The position numbers were made by a program, and so were the translations under genes. The notes beneath the pieces were generated by a model, which was not told the origin of the DNA, searched no databases, and saw nothing but the letters and a program-made list of their open reading frames with translations. From Engraulis encrasicolus (lineage: Eukaryota; Chordata; Actinopteri; Clupeiformes; Engraulidae), in the NCBI RefSeq assembly GCF_034702125.1, contig NC_085876.1, positions 24,992,481 to 25,056,480 on the forward strand: a stretch of DNA of 64,000 nt. The letters run 5' to 3'. This document shows positions 46,424-55,899 of this stretch, in pieces. The number at the start of each line of letters is the position of its first letter. Position 1 is the first letter of the stretch.

Positions 46424-47120
46424 TTATCTCTGTCTATAAGATCTCTGTCTGTAATTTCCATGAACCCCTTTGGTCAGCCAAGTGTTTTGGGGGGCCGAAT
46501 ACGGGTCAATTTCTCCAGTGGCAGCGAGGCGTGCATTAGGAACACCCAGATGAGAGAAAGTGTGTTTAAGTGCAGAAATGGAAACGGTTGAGAAGAATCC
46601 AACAAAGTGTTCCGGCCAGCATGTCAAATATTTTTAGACTACTTCTACATCCGAAAGTGAGCCTGACAGAAAAGAACAATTTCCATCTCCATTTAACGCC
46701 AAATAGGGGCCACTGCGATGGATGCAGTGGCATGACTTTAAAAGCGTCGGAAATCTCTGCCTTTGCAAAGCCATTAATTTAATTGCGTCGTCCACCGTGC
46801 TGTAAAAACAAGGAGAAAAGAGGCAGCGGAATTAAGTCATTGATGCTATCAGCCTGACCATTGTGAGGGGCGGAAAGGTCGACGATCAGACGGGTTTTTT
46901 TGCATGAATACTTTCTGTCGATGAAAAGATGACTTGTCAATCGGGCCCTCCAAGAGGGCATCAAGTGAAGGAGACAGCATGGAGGTTAGACAAACCGGCA
47001 AAGAAACCATGAATGAGCCCAGTAATTAAATAATTCATGAAACAGTGGTTTGGATGCTTTTGTAGTGCATGACCCAGCCTGGGGACATGGACCGGCGTGG
47101 ATGGTTTTATTGCCCCATAA
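46424..47120 (-). pseudogene. Probable DIRS-type reverse transcriptase remnant
   Basis: Read on the minus strand from about 47120: a block HALQKHPNHCFMNYLITGLIH, then TRLIVDLSAPHNGQ and DSINDLIP, then after breaks TVDDAIKLMAL, VMPLHPSQWPLFGVKWR and LTFGCRSS followed by FDMLA. This order and wording match the RT of DIRS/tyrosine-recombinase retroelements rather than LTR or LINE types. Several stops and frameshifts disrupt it, and no YR recombinase or RNase H was recognised. The clade call is from family memory. Confidence 0.6.
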
Positions 47121-47226
47121 ATCGGGTTCGCCACGGCCACACCGACTTCGGATGGGCGTCCCCACAGTATCTTTTTAAATTAATTTAACAAGAACTGTGA
47201 AAAGGGTAGATTTGGTCGACCCTTAC

Positions 47227-47356
47227 CATCTTCTTCCTCAGCCCCATCCTCCTCTTCTTCATCCACCTCATCCTCCTCAGGGAGTTCTCCCTTCAGGACG
47301 TTTGTGAAGAGCTCTTTGGTCTTGAGTAGTTTGTTATTGAGGGAATCCACCCTTTT
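47227..47356 (-). CDS. Exon B of an unrecognised coiled-coil/acidic protein
   Basis: On the minus strand it is bounded by an acceptor-like TCTCCTGTAG and a donor GTAAGG (from 47226). It opens KRVDSLNNKLLKTKELFTNV and ends in a long Glu/Asp tract (EEDEVDEEEEDGAEEED). It begins in phase 0, exactly matching the phase in which exon A ends, and leaves in phase 1. No family recognised. It may be host gene or part of the retroelement next to it; no downstream exon was found because DIRS-like sequence follows. Confidence 0.5.
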
Positions 47357-47484
47357 CTACAGGAGAGCAGCTTTACCTCCGTCTTCTGTGACTTAAAATC
47401 AAAAGTAAACATAAAAAAGAAAGTGAGCTCAGACACTTCCATGAGAAAATAGTTAGCATGCCCAGACACCCCACCCAAACTTAC

Positions 47485-47620
47485 CCGAAAGAGAATCTGA
47501 GAGGTTTTTTTTTGCATATCTCTGATGCTCTGAATATGCCTGGTCATCTCATCCTTCAAGATGGAGGATTCCTCTGTTAGGCGGCATACCAACGTCACCT
47601 GGTCATAGACTGTTCTTTTC
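47485..47620 (-). CDS. Exon A of the same unrecognised protein
   Basis: On the minus strand a helix-rich stretch with TVYDQVTLVCRLTEESSILK and TRHIQSIRDMQKKTSQILF ends at a consensus donor GTAAGT (47484-47479) in phase 0. The 128-bp intron separates it from exon B. The left boundary is uncertain: CTTCAAG near 47621 is a weak acceptor. The Leu/Glu/Lys pattern suggests a coiled coil. Confidence 0.5.
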
Positions 47621-47640
47621 CACTTGAAGATGTGGAATTA

Positions 47641-47899
47641 GGAAAAAAAAACATCATATGATGGATGTATTTAGCTCACAACCTAACTGATAATTATACT
47701 AAAAGTAAAATTTTCTCATTTGTATTGTTAGGGACCCATGGGGCTCCTCCCCGCTAATTTTCACTTATCACCTTCGCAGGCGCACGCAGGTTTCCGGAGC
47801 CCAGATGCGCCACGTTATGGCGGTGATTGACAGGAGTCAAAAGCATGCCAGAACCAGCAATGGAGGTTGGAGTCTGCTCCATTGATCCTAGAGCCCTTA
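47641..47899. other. Unassigned sequence
   Basis: No supported feature between the exon and element A. Confidence 0.35.
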
Positions 47900-47906
47900 G
47901 TCTTAC

Positions 47907-48790
47907 CAGAAATGTTCTAAGCTATGAGATAGGCGTCTGTCATTGGCTCCCATTATAGCCCCGTTGGCGCACGCAGCCAAGTAAAAGATGAATGGGAGCC
48001 TATTGGGCTAAATGGCTCAGCATGGATTTGTGACGATTCTGTTCTCTGGTTTGTAAAGATGTGTGCACATTCTGTACCTTATCATGGAAGTTGTATTAGA
48101 AGTGAAGTTAAAGGTTCCTGACATGGCTTTGTTCTCCCAAAGACGTGTTAGTTTTGTCCTGCAACACGCTAGCATTCGGCTAATACCTGCTGGCTGAGGA
48201 ATCTCTGCGACTATTCACGACCAGAGCTGACGAGAGACGTACTCTGACTGATCCTCCTAGCAGAGACATCTACGGTCACACACCTCAACCCCCACCACCG
48301 TCCAACATGTTAATTGAAGGTGCCCAAATTCTTAAGGATGAGCGCAGTCATTTCCTTTACCCCATGTACACATGCCGCTTTTCCACCACCTTAAATGCAA
48401 TAAATAACAGGTGTCCGCAACAATCCTAACATAACTTTAAACACATCGACATCTGAAGTCAGACTTAAAACTACAAAACAAATGGCGTAGTGACGTAAAG
48501 TCGATTGTCACGTGTTATGTCATTGCTATAGTTGAAATAAGGGTCATTTTCACGAATCTAACACTTGACAAGATGCAAACGTGTCGGCAAATGCTTTCAC
48601 TTACTCATATCTATCGAACGCGACTTCATTGTTTCCAGGGAAAAAATCACACGGGCAGATAGTTCTAAGAGAAGCGTACAGCCCCATTGGCACCCATTCA
48701 TTATTTACTTGGCTGCGATAACATAGCTGCAGTGCCACTCCTGGCCACACCAGCTAGTTGTCGTTCTTGTACAAGATTCCATTTTCTTTG
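47907..48790. mobile_element. Element A: hAT-like element (884 bp)
   Basis: Starts (C)AGAAATGTTCTAAGC and ends CCATTTTCTTTG. GTCTTAC lies on both sides (47900-47906 and 48791-48797), so the target duplication is 7-8 bp. Copy B at 51180-52666 aligns along its whole length and has its own different 8-bp duplication. TTAA at 48332-48335 is the empty site for K1. Non-coding. An 8-bp duplication suggests hAT; the terminal inverted repeat itself is weak. Confidence 0.75.
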
Positions 48791-48797
48791 GTCTTAC

Positions 48798-49058
48798 AGA
48801 CCTTTTACCCGATAACATGAAACCCTTTGTCCCGACAGTCCAACGTTCTGACCAAAAGCTGCTTTAGATCACCGTCATCTCTGTCAGCACAGTGGTCCTG
48901 TGTGACAGGTTAGGTTAAGGGAAAGTTTTGGTCAAGGCACAAATTTAAAATTCAGAAACATTCCAATATGCATGAACGGCCATCCGGGTACTTTGCTCGT
49001 AAATGTGCGTTACGCCCCTTTGTGAAGGGAAAGAAAACTGAATGTCTCCGAATGAGTG
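48798..49058. other. Unassigned, with a segment shared with element E
   Basis: TGACAGGTTAGGTTAAGGGA and GGTCAAGGCACAAATTTAA (48902-48950) are the inverse of 22140-22200 in element E, so this is probably a fragment of the E family. Confidence 0.45.
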
Positions 49059-49354
49059 CGTTACAATATGCGACCTTGCCTCCTCCACTTGTGCTTGTCT
49101 CCTCGTACCAGGAAGTAATATGTCATGATGACATCACTGACAACAGCATTATATTTCAATATCTTGCAAAAGCTCAATTGTAGAGTCTTTTTCTCATTTG
49201 CAATTGGGATGGTGAATGAAAAACAGTCCCTCAAAAGTTGTTGTGGCTAGGCTGACAGCTGGGAAACTTTATTGTTTTCTCCACGGAGGAGGGGCCATGA
49301 GGCAGGATGAGGAGACGAGCACAAGTGGAGGAGGCAAGGTCGCATATTGTAACG
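49059..49354. mobile_element. MITE with 45-bp inverted repeats (296 bp)
   Basis: GCGTTACAATATGCGACCTT at the left and AAGGTCGCATATTGTAACGC at the right are exact inverses. The arms extend inward through GCCTCCTCCACTTGTGCT for about 45 bp. I could not see a target duplication. The interior is non-coding. Confidence 0.75.
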
Positions 49355-49432
49355 CACACCATGCTTCAACCACAGCTGACTGGCTCAGCGGGGCAGGATT
49401 TGGCTGATTAGCTTTGCCGATTAGCAAGTCAC

Positions 49433-49705
49433 CATTTTCACAAATTCGCACATTTCCTACATCCACTACGCCCATGATGATTGGTGGGTGCGCGAGTTTT
49501 ACAGGTCTGTGGTTGGGCACCTTATAATACCTCCATGCATCCAATGCCCATCTTCCATATAGCTTTCTGGTCAATCGTAAGTCAGTCAATAACGTGGCAC
49601 GTAATTGGCTGAGTAAACTGTCGGCGGAAATGAGCTCCGCGAAACGCGCACCCACCAATCATCATGAGCGAAGTGGATGTCGGAAATGCGCCAATTTATG
49701 AAAAA
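49433..49705. repeat. Fold-back repeat with about 65-bp arms
   Basis: TTTTCACAAATTCGCACATT through CCCATGATGATTGGTGGGTG on the left is matched in inverse by CACCCACCAATCATCATGAG through AAATGCGCCAATTTATGAAA on the right, with several mismatches. This is probably a palindromic MITE. Confidence 0.65.
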
Positions 49706-49739
49706 ATCGTTCAATTTTGTCTGAATTCACTAGCCTAGC

Positions 49740-50925
49740 ATTTCCCATTGAAATGATAGTCTGAGCGAATTAGGTTTGAAGGTGGAAGTAAATAAAGCGA
49801 AAGCCTATGTGGTATCATTTTATTCGTAATATTCTGTAGATTAAGATTTTTTTGTGCCTACAGTGCGGATTGGTACAGATTTGTTTTTACAGGGCCTTTA
49901 AATGGAGCCAGGTACATCAATTTTTCGACCAAAAACGCATGTCACCACATATAAATATTGGTTGATATATCCTCAACCAATTGAATCATTTTCATGAAAC
50001 TTGATGTATTTACTCATTATAAGTAGTCAAAGATGCTGCAAGACAATTTAGGCCTTAAGGGTCAAAGGTCAAGGTCACAAGGGGGTCACATAGGCTAAAA
50101 TAGCCTATTAAATGCAATTTTTTCAAGTAAATTAGCTTAAAAAGAGTTTAAGGTGGCGGTAGACTAAAGTGAAAGCATTTTCTTAATATTTTAAATTGGA
50201 ATGTTCTGTATATTAAGAATGTTTGGGGCCTACAGTGCAGAGCGGTACAATAAAAAATGTTTACGGCTTTGAATGGAGCATGGCACAATCATTTTTGGAC
50301 CGTATGCATATTACCACATTGATATTAATTGATATTTCTTCAGCCAGTTGAAAGACTTTCATGAAACTTTGTGTACTTATCCATTATAATCCAGGTTTTG
50401 AAGGTCAAGGTCACATAGGCTAAAATAGCAACTTAAAGCAAGTTGTTAAAGTGAATTAGGGTTAAAGGTGTAAGTTAAGTAGTTGAAGTGAAGAAAGTAG
50501 TAGAAGTGAAAGCACATCTGGTATCTATTAATCTATGTTTGGTGCCTACATCACAGATAGGTATAGAATCAAATGATAGGACGTTGAATAGTACGATCAT
50601 TCATTTTTGGGCCGAAAACGTATGTTACCACATTTTGATTTTGTTATCAATCAAACTGTAATTTTATGAAGAATAAGAATTTAAGATGCCTACAGGGCAG
50701 ATTTGCTCCAGAAGAAAATATACATCTTTGAAATTCACAATCATGTAATGACTAGTGGGCTAAAATCACATAGCCTCATATGGATATTATAATATAGCAG
50801 ATCTCCCATACTGATGAAAGGATATTTACCAAACTTGGTGTACTTATTCATCATAAGTTCCTGATGATACAAGGATATACACTTGTTGGGGTCAAAGGTC
50901 GATTATAGGACATGTAAGGCCATAC
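49740..50925. repeat. Diverged tandem array, units of about 150-370 bp
   Basis: The block GCCTACAGTGC (and variants) recurs at about 49857, 50229, 50538 and 50690. Each is followed by GGTACA, a TTTTTGGACC/GGCCGAAAACG block, TACCACAT, TTTCATGAAACTT and AAGGTCAAGGTCACATAGG. Units are strongly diverged and differ in length. No coding frame is present. Confidence 0.6.
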
Positions 50926-51179
50926 TTAAAGGGGCATCCCACCGGTGGAGACATGAATATGTATCGAAAGTGGGTCATATATATAGTAGAATAGTAGCAT
51001 ACATTTCTAATTTGGTGCCTTCTTGGCCGAGAAAAGGAAGAAAATGACATTTTTGTGCTTGTGGATTTGTGACAACAATCCCCATAATGCACTGCAATGC
51101 TCAAGTTCCACAGGCCACACCCAGTTATTTGGGACTCTACGCATCATCCCTCACTCAGCTTGCAGGCAATAGGCGCGAT

Positions 51180-52666
51180 CAGAAATTCTCTAAGCTATGA
51201 GATAGGCATCTCTCATTGGCTCCCATTATAGCCCCGTTGGCGAACGCAGCCAAGTAAAAGATGAATGGGAGCCTATTGGGCTAAATGGCTCAGCAGGGAT
51301 TTGTGACGGTTCTGTTCTCTGGTTTGTAAAGATGTGAATTGGGTTCCTGACATGGCTTTGTTCTCCCAAAGACGTGTTAGTTTTGTCCTGCAACACGCTA
51401 GCATTCGGCTAATACCTGCTGGCTGAGGAATCTCTGCGACTATTCACGACCAGAGCTGACGAGAGACGTACTCTGACTGATCTTAGCAGAGACATCTACG
51501 GTCACACACCTCAAAACCCCCCACCGCCGTCCAACATGTTAATTGAAGGTGCCCAAATTCTTAAAGGAGAAGTCCAGTTTTTTGAACATTAAGGCCATTT
51601 TCTGAGTGGTCTGCAATGTTTTAGAGTCCCCCTCACCGTTTATTTCATGTTTGCTGCAGTCTCTGTTATTTGGCTTATTTGGATTTGATCTCAACCAGCT
51701 TTTGAATGGCCGTCTATGGGCACCTGCAACTCTGTTCTTAAAATCACCTTTAACATTTGTTTTCAAGAATATGCAACTCACCAAGTGTTCAGCAGTATTC
51801 ACTGGTGTTCCTTAACAATTTGTGTAGCGAAATATGGCATCTGTCGTGTTTTATGTGTGTTTTATGTAGCAATTTGTAAATTAAGTTTCACTTTCACTTT
51901 CTTTCACAAAATGGCAAATAAAAAATGACAGAAGCCATATTTTGCCTTGACACTTGTTAGGGACTGCTAGTGAACACCCCTAACCACTTTGAGAGCTGTT
52001 GACTTCCAAAAACAAATGTTTAAGGAGATTTTAAGAACAGAGTTGCAGGTGCCCATAGACGGCCATTCTAAAGCTGGTTGAGATAAAATCCAAATCAGCC
52101 AAATAACAGAGAGTGCAGCAAACATGAAATAAACGGTGAGGGGGACTCTAAAACATTGCAGACCACTCAGAAAATGGCCTTAATGTTCAAAAAACTGGAC
52201 TTCTCCTTTAAGGATGAGCGCAGTCATTTCCTTTACCCCATGTACACATGCCGCTTTTCCACCACCTTAAATGCAATAAATAACAGGTGTCCGCAACAAT
52301 CCTAACATAACTTTAAACACATCGACATCTGAAGTCAGACTTAAAACTACAAAACAAATGGCGTAGTGCCGTAAAGTCGATTGTCACGTGTTATGTCATT
52401 GCTATAGTTGAAATAAGGGTCATTTTCACGAATCTAACACTTGACAAGATGCAAACGTGTCGGCAAATGCTTTCACTTACTCATATCTATCGAACGCGAC
52501 TCCATTGTTTCCAGGGAAAAAATCACACGGGCAGATAGTTCTATGAGAAGCGTACAGCCCCATTGGCACCCATTCATTATTTACTTGGCTGCGATAACAT
52601 AGCTGCAGTGCCACTCCTGGCCACACCAGCTAGTGGTCGTTCTTGTACAATATTCCATTTTCTTTG
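51180..52666. mobile_element. Element B: hAT-like, second copy of A, containing K1
   Basis: It aligns with element A from AGAAATTCTCTAAGC to CCATTTTCTTTG. GCGCGATC flanks both sides (51173-51180 and 52667-52674, taken inclusively), and R4 shows the single-copy target GTGCGATCGA. B is interrupted by K1 at TTAA. Confidence 0.8.
51565..52207. mobile_element. K1: TTAA-flanked element with about 185-bp arms (643 bp)
   Basis: The left end AGGAGAAGTCCAGTTTTTTG and right end CAAAAAACTGGACTTCTCCT are inverse, and the arms stay similar for about 185 bp through CTGCAATGTTTTAGAGTCCC. TTAA is duplicated (51561-51564 and 52208-52211) and is single in element A (48332-48335), so the boundaries are exact. 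A one-armed copy is at 2166. The short centre is AT-rich and non-coding. Confidence 0.85.
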
Positions 52667-53234
52667 GCGCGATCGACTTGTCGTCAACGCATGCATGCGT
52701 ATTTAGACAGCTATGCACCCTGGATGAAAATGCTGCATGACGGTTAGATTTCCTGTCAAACTTCAAAATGTCGGTGATGTTGCGTCGACGAGGTGACATG
52801 TCACATGGTGTCAAACTATTGCGGGATGAATGCGACTGCAGTCAGATCTTGCAACCTCTGCAGTTGCTTATCCCCTTCAACGCTCGTCTGCAGACTGCCT
52901 CCGAGGTCACGCGCCCATGAACTGGGCCTCGTTTCCGAAAGGGCCTTAAGTACTACTTATTATATGGTGTGACGTCATCGGTCGAATGCTCCATTCATTT
53001 CAACGGGGCTCCCCAACGTTCGCACGTCTGTTATTTTTCGATAACGGACGGGTTGGTCTATAACAGACCGCTGTCAATGGCAACAAGACTTTTCACTGCT
53101 AAAGCGACTTTTCAACAAGACTCTAATCAGCTGCTGTGATAGACAACACCTGTTGTCCTGGCTACCTAGCTGTTGCCTAGCGGTGTTCCACAACGGCACT
53201 GTGTGAATCATTTAAGTATATCCATATAATAAGC

Positions 53235-53379
53235 GGGTTAACTTTCGGCGAGTCGGTCGCTTTGTGGAATAGCAGCACTTCAGAGAGAACAAGACCCCTC
53301 CGCTCCGCGTCGGGGTCTGAAGGTTCTCTCTGTCGTGCTGCTATTCCACGGTAGCGACCTTCTCGCCGAACGTTAACCC
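53235..53379. repeat. Long hairpin with about 65-bp arms
   Basis: GGGTTAACTTTCGGCGAG through GTGGAATAGCAGCAC and AGAGAGAAC on the left is matched by the inverse on the right, with few mismatches. The loop holds CCCCTCCGCTCCGCGTCGG. A second, shorter inverse pair (TTATTATATGG at 52957, CCATATAATA at 53222) adjoins it. It probably derives from a palindromic MITE. Confidence 0.7.
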
Positions 53380-53548
53380 TTACTTAACGCTACGTGCTAC
53401 TTAAGTTCACACGTAACACCATCGTAGAGCTCACGGAGGGTTTCCCAAAGCCAACTTAACAAAGAACCATCGCAGGTTGACACGTAACTCTAAGAGAAGT
53501 CCACGAGTGGTCCGGAGTAGTCTTAACGCGCTAAGATTGATCGTAACG

Positions 53549-53697
53549 GCATGGCACAGTGGAGACACCCACAGGATATGAAGGGAAAAGAAGAAACTTG
53601 CGCATAAGTTTGCTGTTTTAAGACGCGAGTGGCATGGCACAGTGGAGACACCCACAGGAAAAGAGGAAAATTGCGCTTCAAGTTGATGTTTTAAGAC
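53549..53697. repeat. Two-unit tandem repeat (about 85 bp)
   Basis: GGCATGGCACAGTGGAGACA, then CCCACAGG, a purine stretch, TTGCGC, GTTTTAAGACG and GAGT occur twice in tandem. The second unit is slightly shorter. Confidence 0.75.
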
Positions 53698-54166
53698 GGG
53701 AGTGTAAATATCATGACACCACAGTTGACACTGTAACGAAAATAAGAAGGTAACATTAATTGTGTAAGTGTATAAAATGAAAGCAGTGTGTGTGGAAAAT
53801 ATTTTACAGGCAGTAAAATAGTTCAGCTGTGTTTGATAAATCAGGGCATTATTAAATTGTGATCAATCATAATTTGTGTGGGTGCTTCGTGAACAAGAAC
53901 AAGGCATCCACACGCAAAATAAATAGGGGGCTGGGTGGTGATGTCGGAAGGCCACTACCGAAACATAAAAAAAAGAAAAACGGTCAGCGAGTCGTTGCGC
54001 ACCCTTTCATTTTCAAGTAGGCCTACCCTAAGAAAGGGAAAGCGACGCAGAAAAGACGCTAAGGGTGAACTATGACATAAAAAGGCAGCGATGGGGATTT
54101 GTGTAGATTTTTTGTTTTAATAACAGCAGACTGCCGTGCAAAATGTTCCTCACAGTTGTTAAAGCC

Positions 54167-55804
54167 TAGCCTAGCGCAGCCAGTCCCGTACAGCAAAAAG
54201 CTGTACCAGGGTCTCGGAGGGCTGGGCGGCAGTGTGGGCGGGATAAACGGTTGCTTCAGCACTCAACGTCACGCAATAGGATGGTGGAACAACCAATCCC
54301 CACACACTTCTGTGTAACGTCACAGCTGTCTTTCACAACGTTCACGCGACACGCCCCTTTGTAGGTGAAGCGGCAACTTCGAGCCGTCGTAGCAGTGAAT
54401 GCGTGTGATGACCACAGCCACAAACAAGTTTCCTAATAAATCGTGTTTTCACTTATACAGTTCAAAAATGCATCGTTTTCAACTACATGGCCCTCCTTGA
54501 TCAATCAGCGAAATGTCGAGCAATTTGGGGCTTGTTAAATGGTTATATTTATGATTGTTGTCAACATGGCATGTTCGGTGTTAGCTAGCTAGCTGTATAC
54601 CCATAACTAATACATGGCTAGCCGCTAGCTTGGTAGACTAGGTGTCATTCCCATCTATTTAGTAAGCGACTTATAGACTTTCAAAGCTCCCAAATGTCTC
54701 GTTTTTAATGACATGGATCTTATTAGAATTTGGGGCAGGCATATAATACAAAGCTGGATACCTAGCTCTGTTATTGACGACAGGTTAGCTAGCCACTAGC
54801 GAGGGCCTCTTTGTAGGTGAAGCGGCAACTTCCAGCCGTCGTAGCAGTGAATGCGTGTGATGACCACAGCCACAAACAATTTTCCTAATAAATCGTGTTT
54901 TCACTTATACAGTTCAAAAATGCCTCGTTTTCAACCACATGGCCCTCCTTGATCAATCAGCGAAATGTCGAGCAATTTGGGGCTTGTTAAATGGTTATAT
55001 TTATGATTGTTGTCAACATGGCATGTTCAGTGTTAGCTAGCTAGCTGTATACCCATAACTTTCCCTGATTGTCGCTCCCAACGCAGGACGCTCCCCGGTC
55101 AGCTCGCTCCCACTAGCCAGACTATCGATCCCACCGCCATATAACGGAGCTAGTTATCTTTTTGATGTTAGTTTTTTGTTTCTAACCCTAGTTTTTTTGT
55201 TTCTAACCCTAACCCTAACCTGGATACTTAGCTCTGTGTTGTTGACGACAGGTTAGCTAGCCACTAGCTTGGTAGACTAGGTGTCATTCCCATCTATTTA
55301 GTAAGCTACTCAAAGACTTTCAAAGCTCCCAAATGTCTCGTTTTAAATGGCATGTGTCTTATTAGAAATTGGGGCGGCAATTTCATTCTACACCTACAGT
55401 AGTGGTCTGATAATAGCGTGTGACTATCTGGTTCTGTAAAATGCTCAACTTAGCTTACCGAGCTAGTTTAAAACATCGAATGATCAAATGGTAATGTGTT
55501 GAGATCTATTTGTGTCCGATAAGTTCATGGTGTATTATTACATCAATCCATGTCAGCCACGAAATGTATTATCATCCATGCTTTTTAAATTAAGTAAACA
55601 CTTTCGTGCTGTACGTAGCACGGACGGACACCATGCTTCTTCTTAGAAAGTTTCCTGTTTACTAGGTAGCCCGGCCCCCCTCGCGATTTGATTGGCCCTG
55701 TCATCGGATAACTTTCAGCCTCGCAAAACGACCGGGGTCCGCTAGACTGCCCCCGGGAGCAAATTCAATTTGCGGTCGCTAGGGGCGTCTAGATTTCTAG
55801 GCTA
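54167..55804. mobile_element. Element V: 1.6-kb element with 9-bp target duplication
   Basis: The left end TAGCCTAGCG and right end CTAGGCTA are inverse. GTTAAAGCC flanks both sides (54158-54166 and 55805-55813). It holds the internal duplication described next and a short telomere-like tract. The ends resemble those of element T. No coding sequence recognised. Confidence 0.7.
54359..55375. repeat. Internal tandem duplication in V, 451-bp offset
   Basis: TGTAGGTGAAGCGGCAACTT through GTATACCCATAACT occurs at 54359-54606 and 54810-55060 with very few differences. The second half, TTGGTAGACTAGGTGTCATT through CAAATGTCTCG, occurs at 54630-54705 and 55270-55340. Between the halves the second unit has an extra block, 55063-55220, with CTAACCCTAACCCTAACC telomere-like repeats. 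Confidence 0.8.
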
Positions 55805-55899
55805 GTTAAAGCCTTGAGTGTGCGGTACTTTGCACGCCGCTCCCCTAATGCGCATCCCAATTTGGAACTCCTAGGCCTACTTGTCTTCTTAAATATTAA

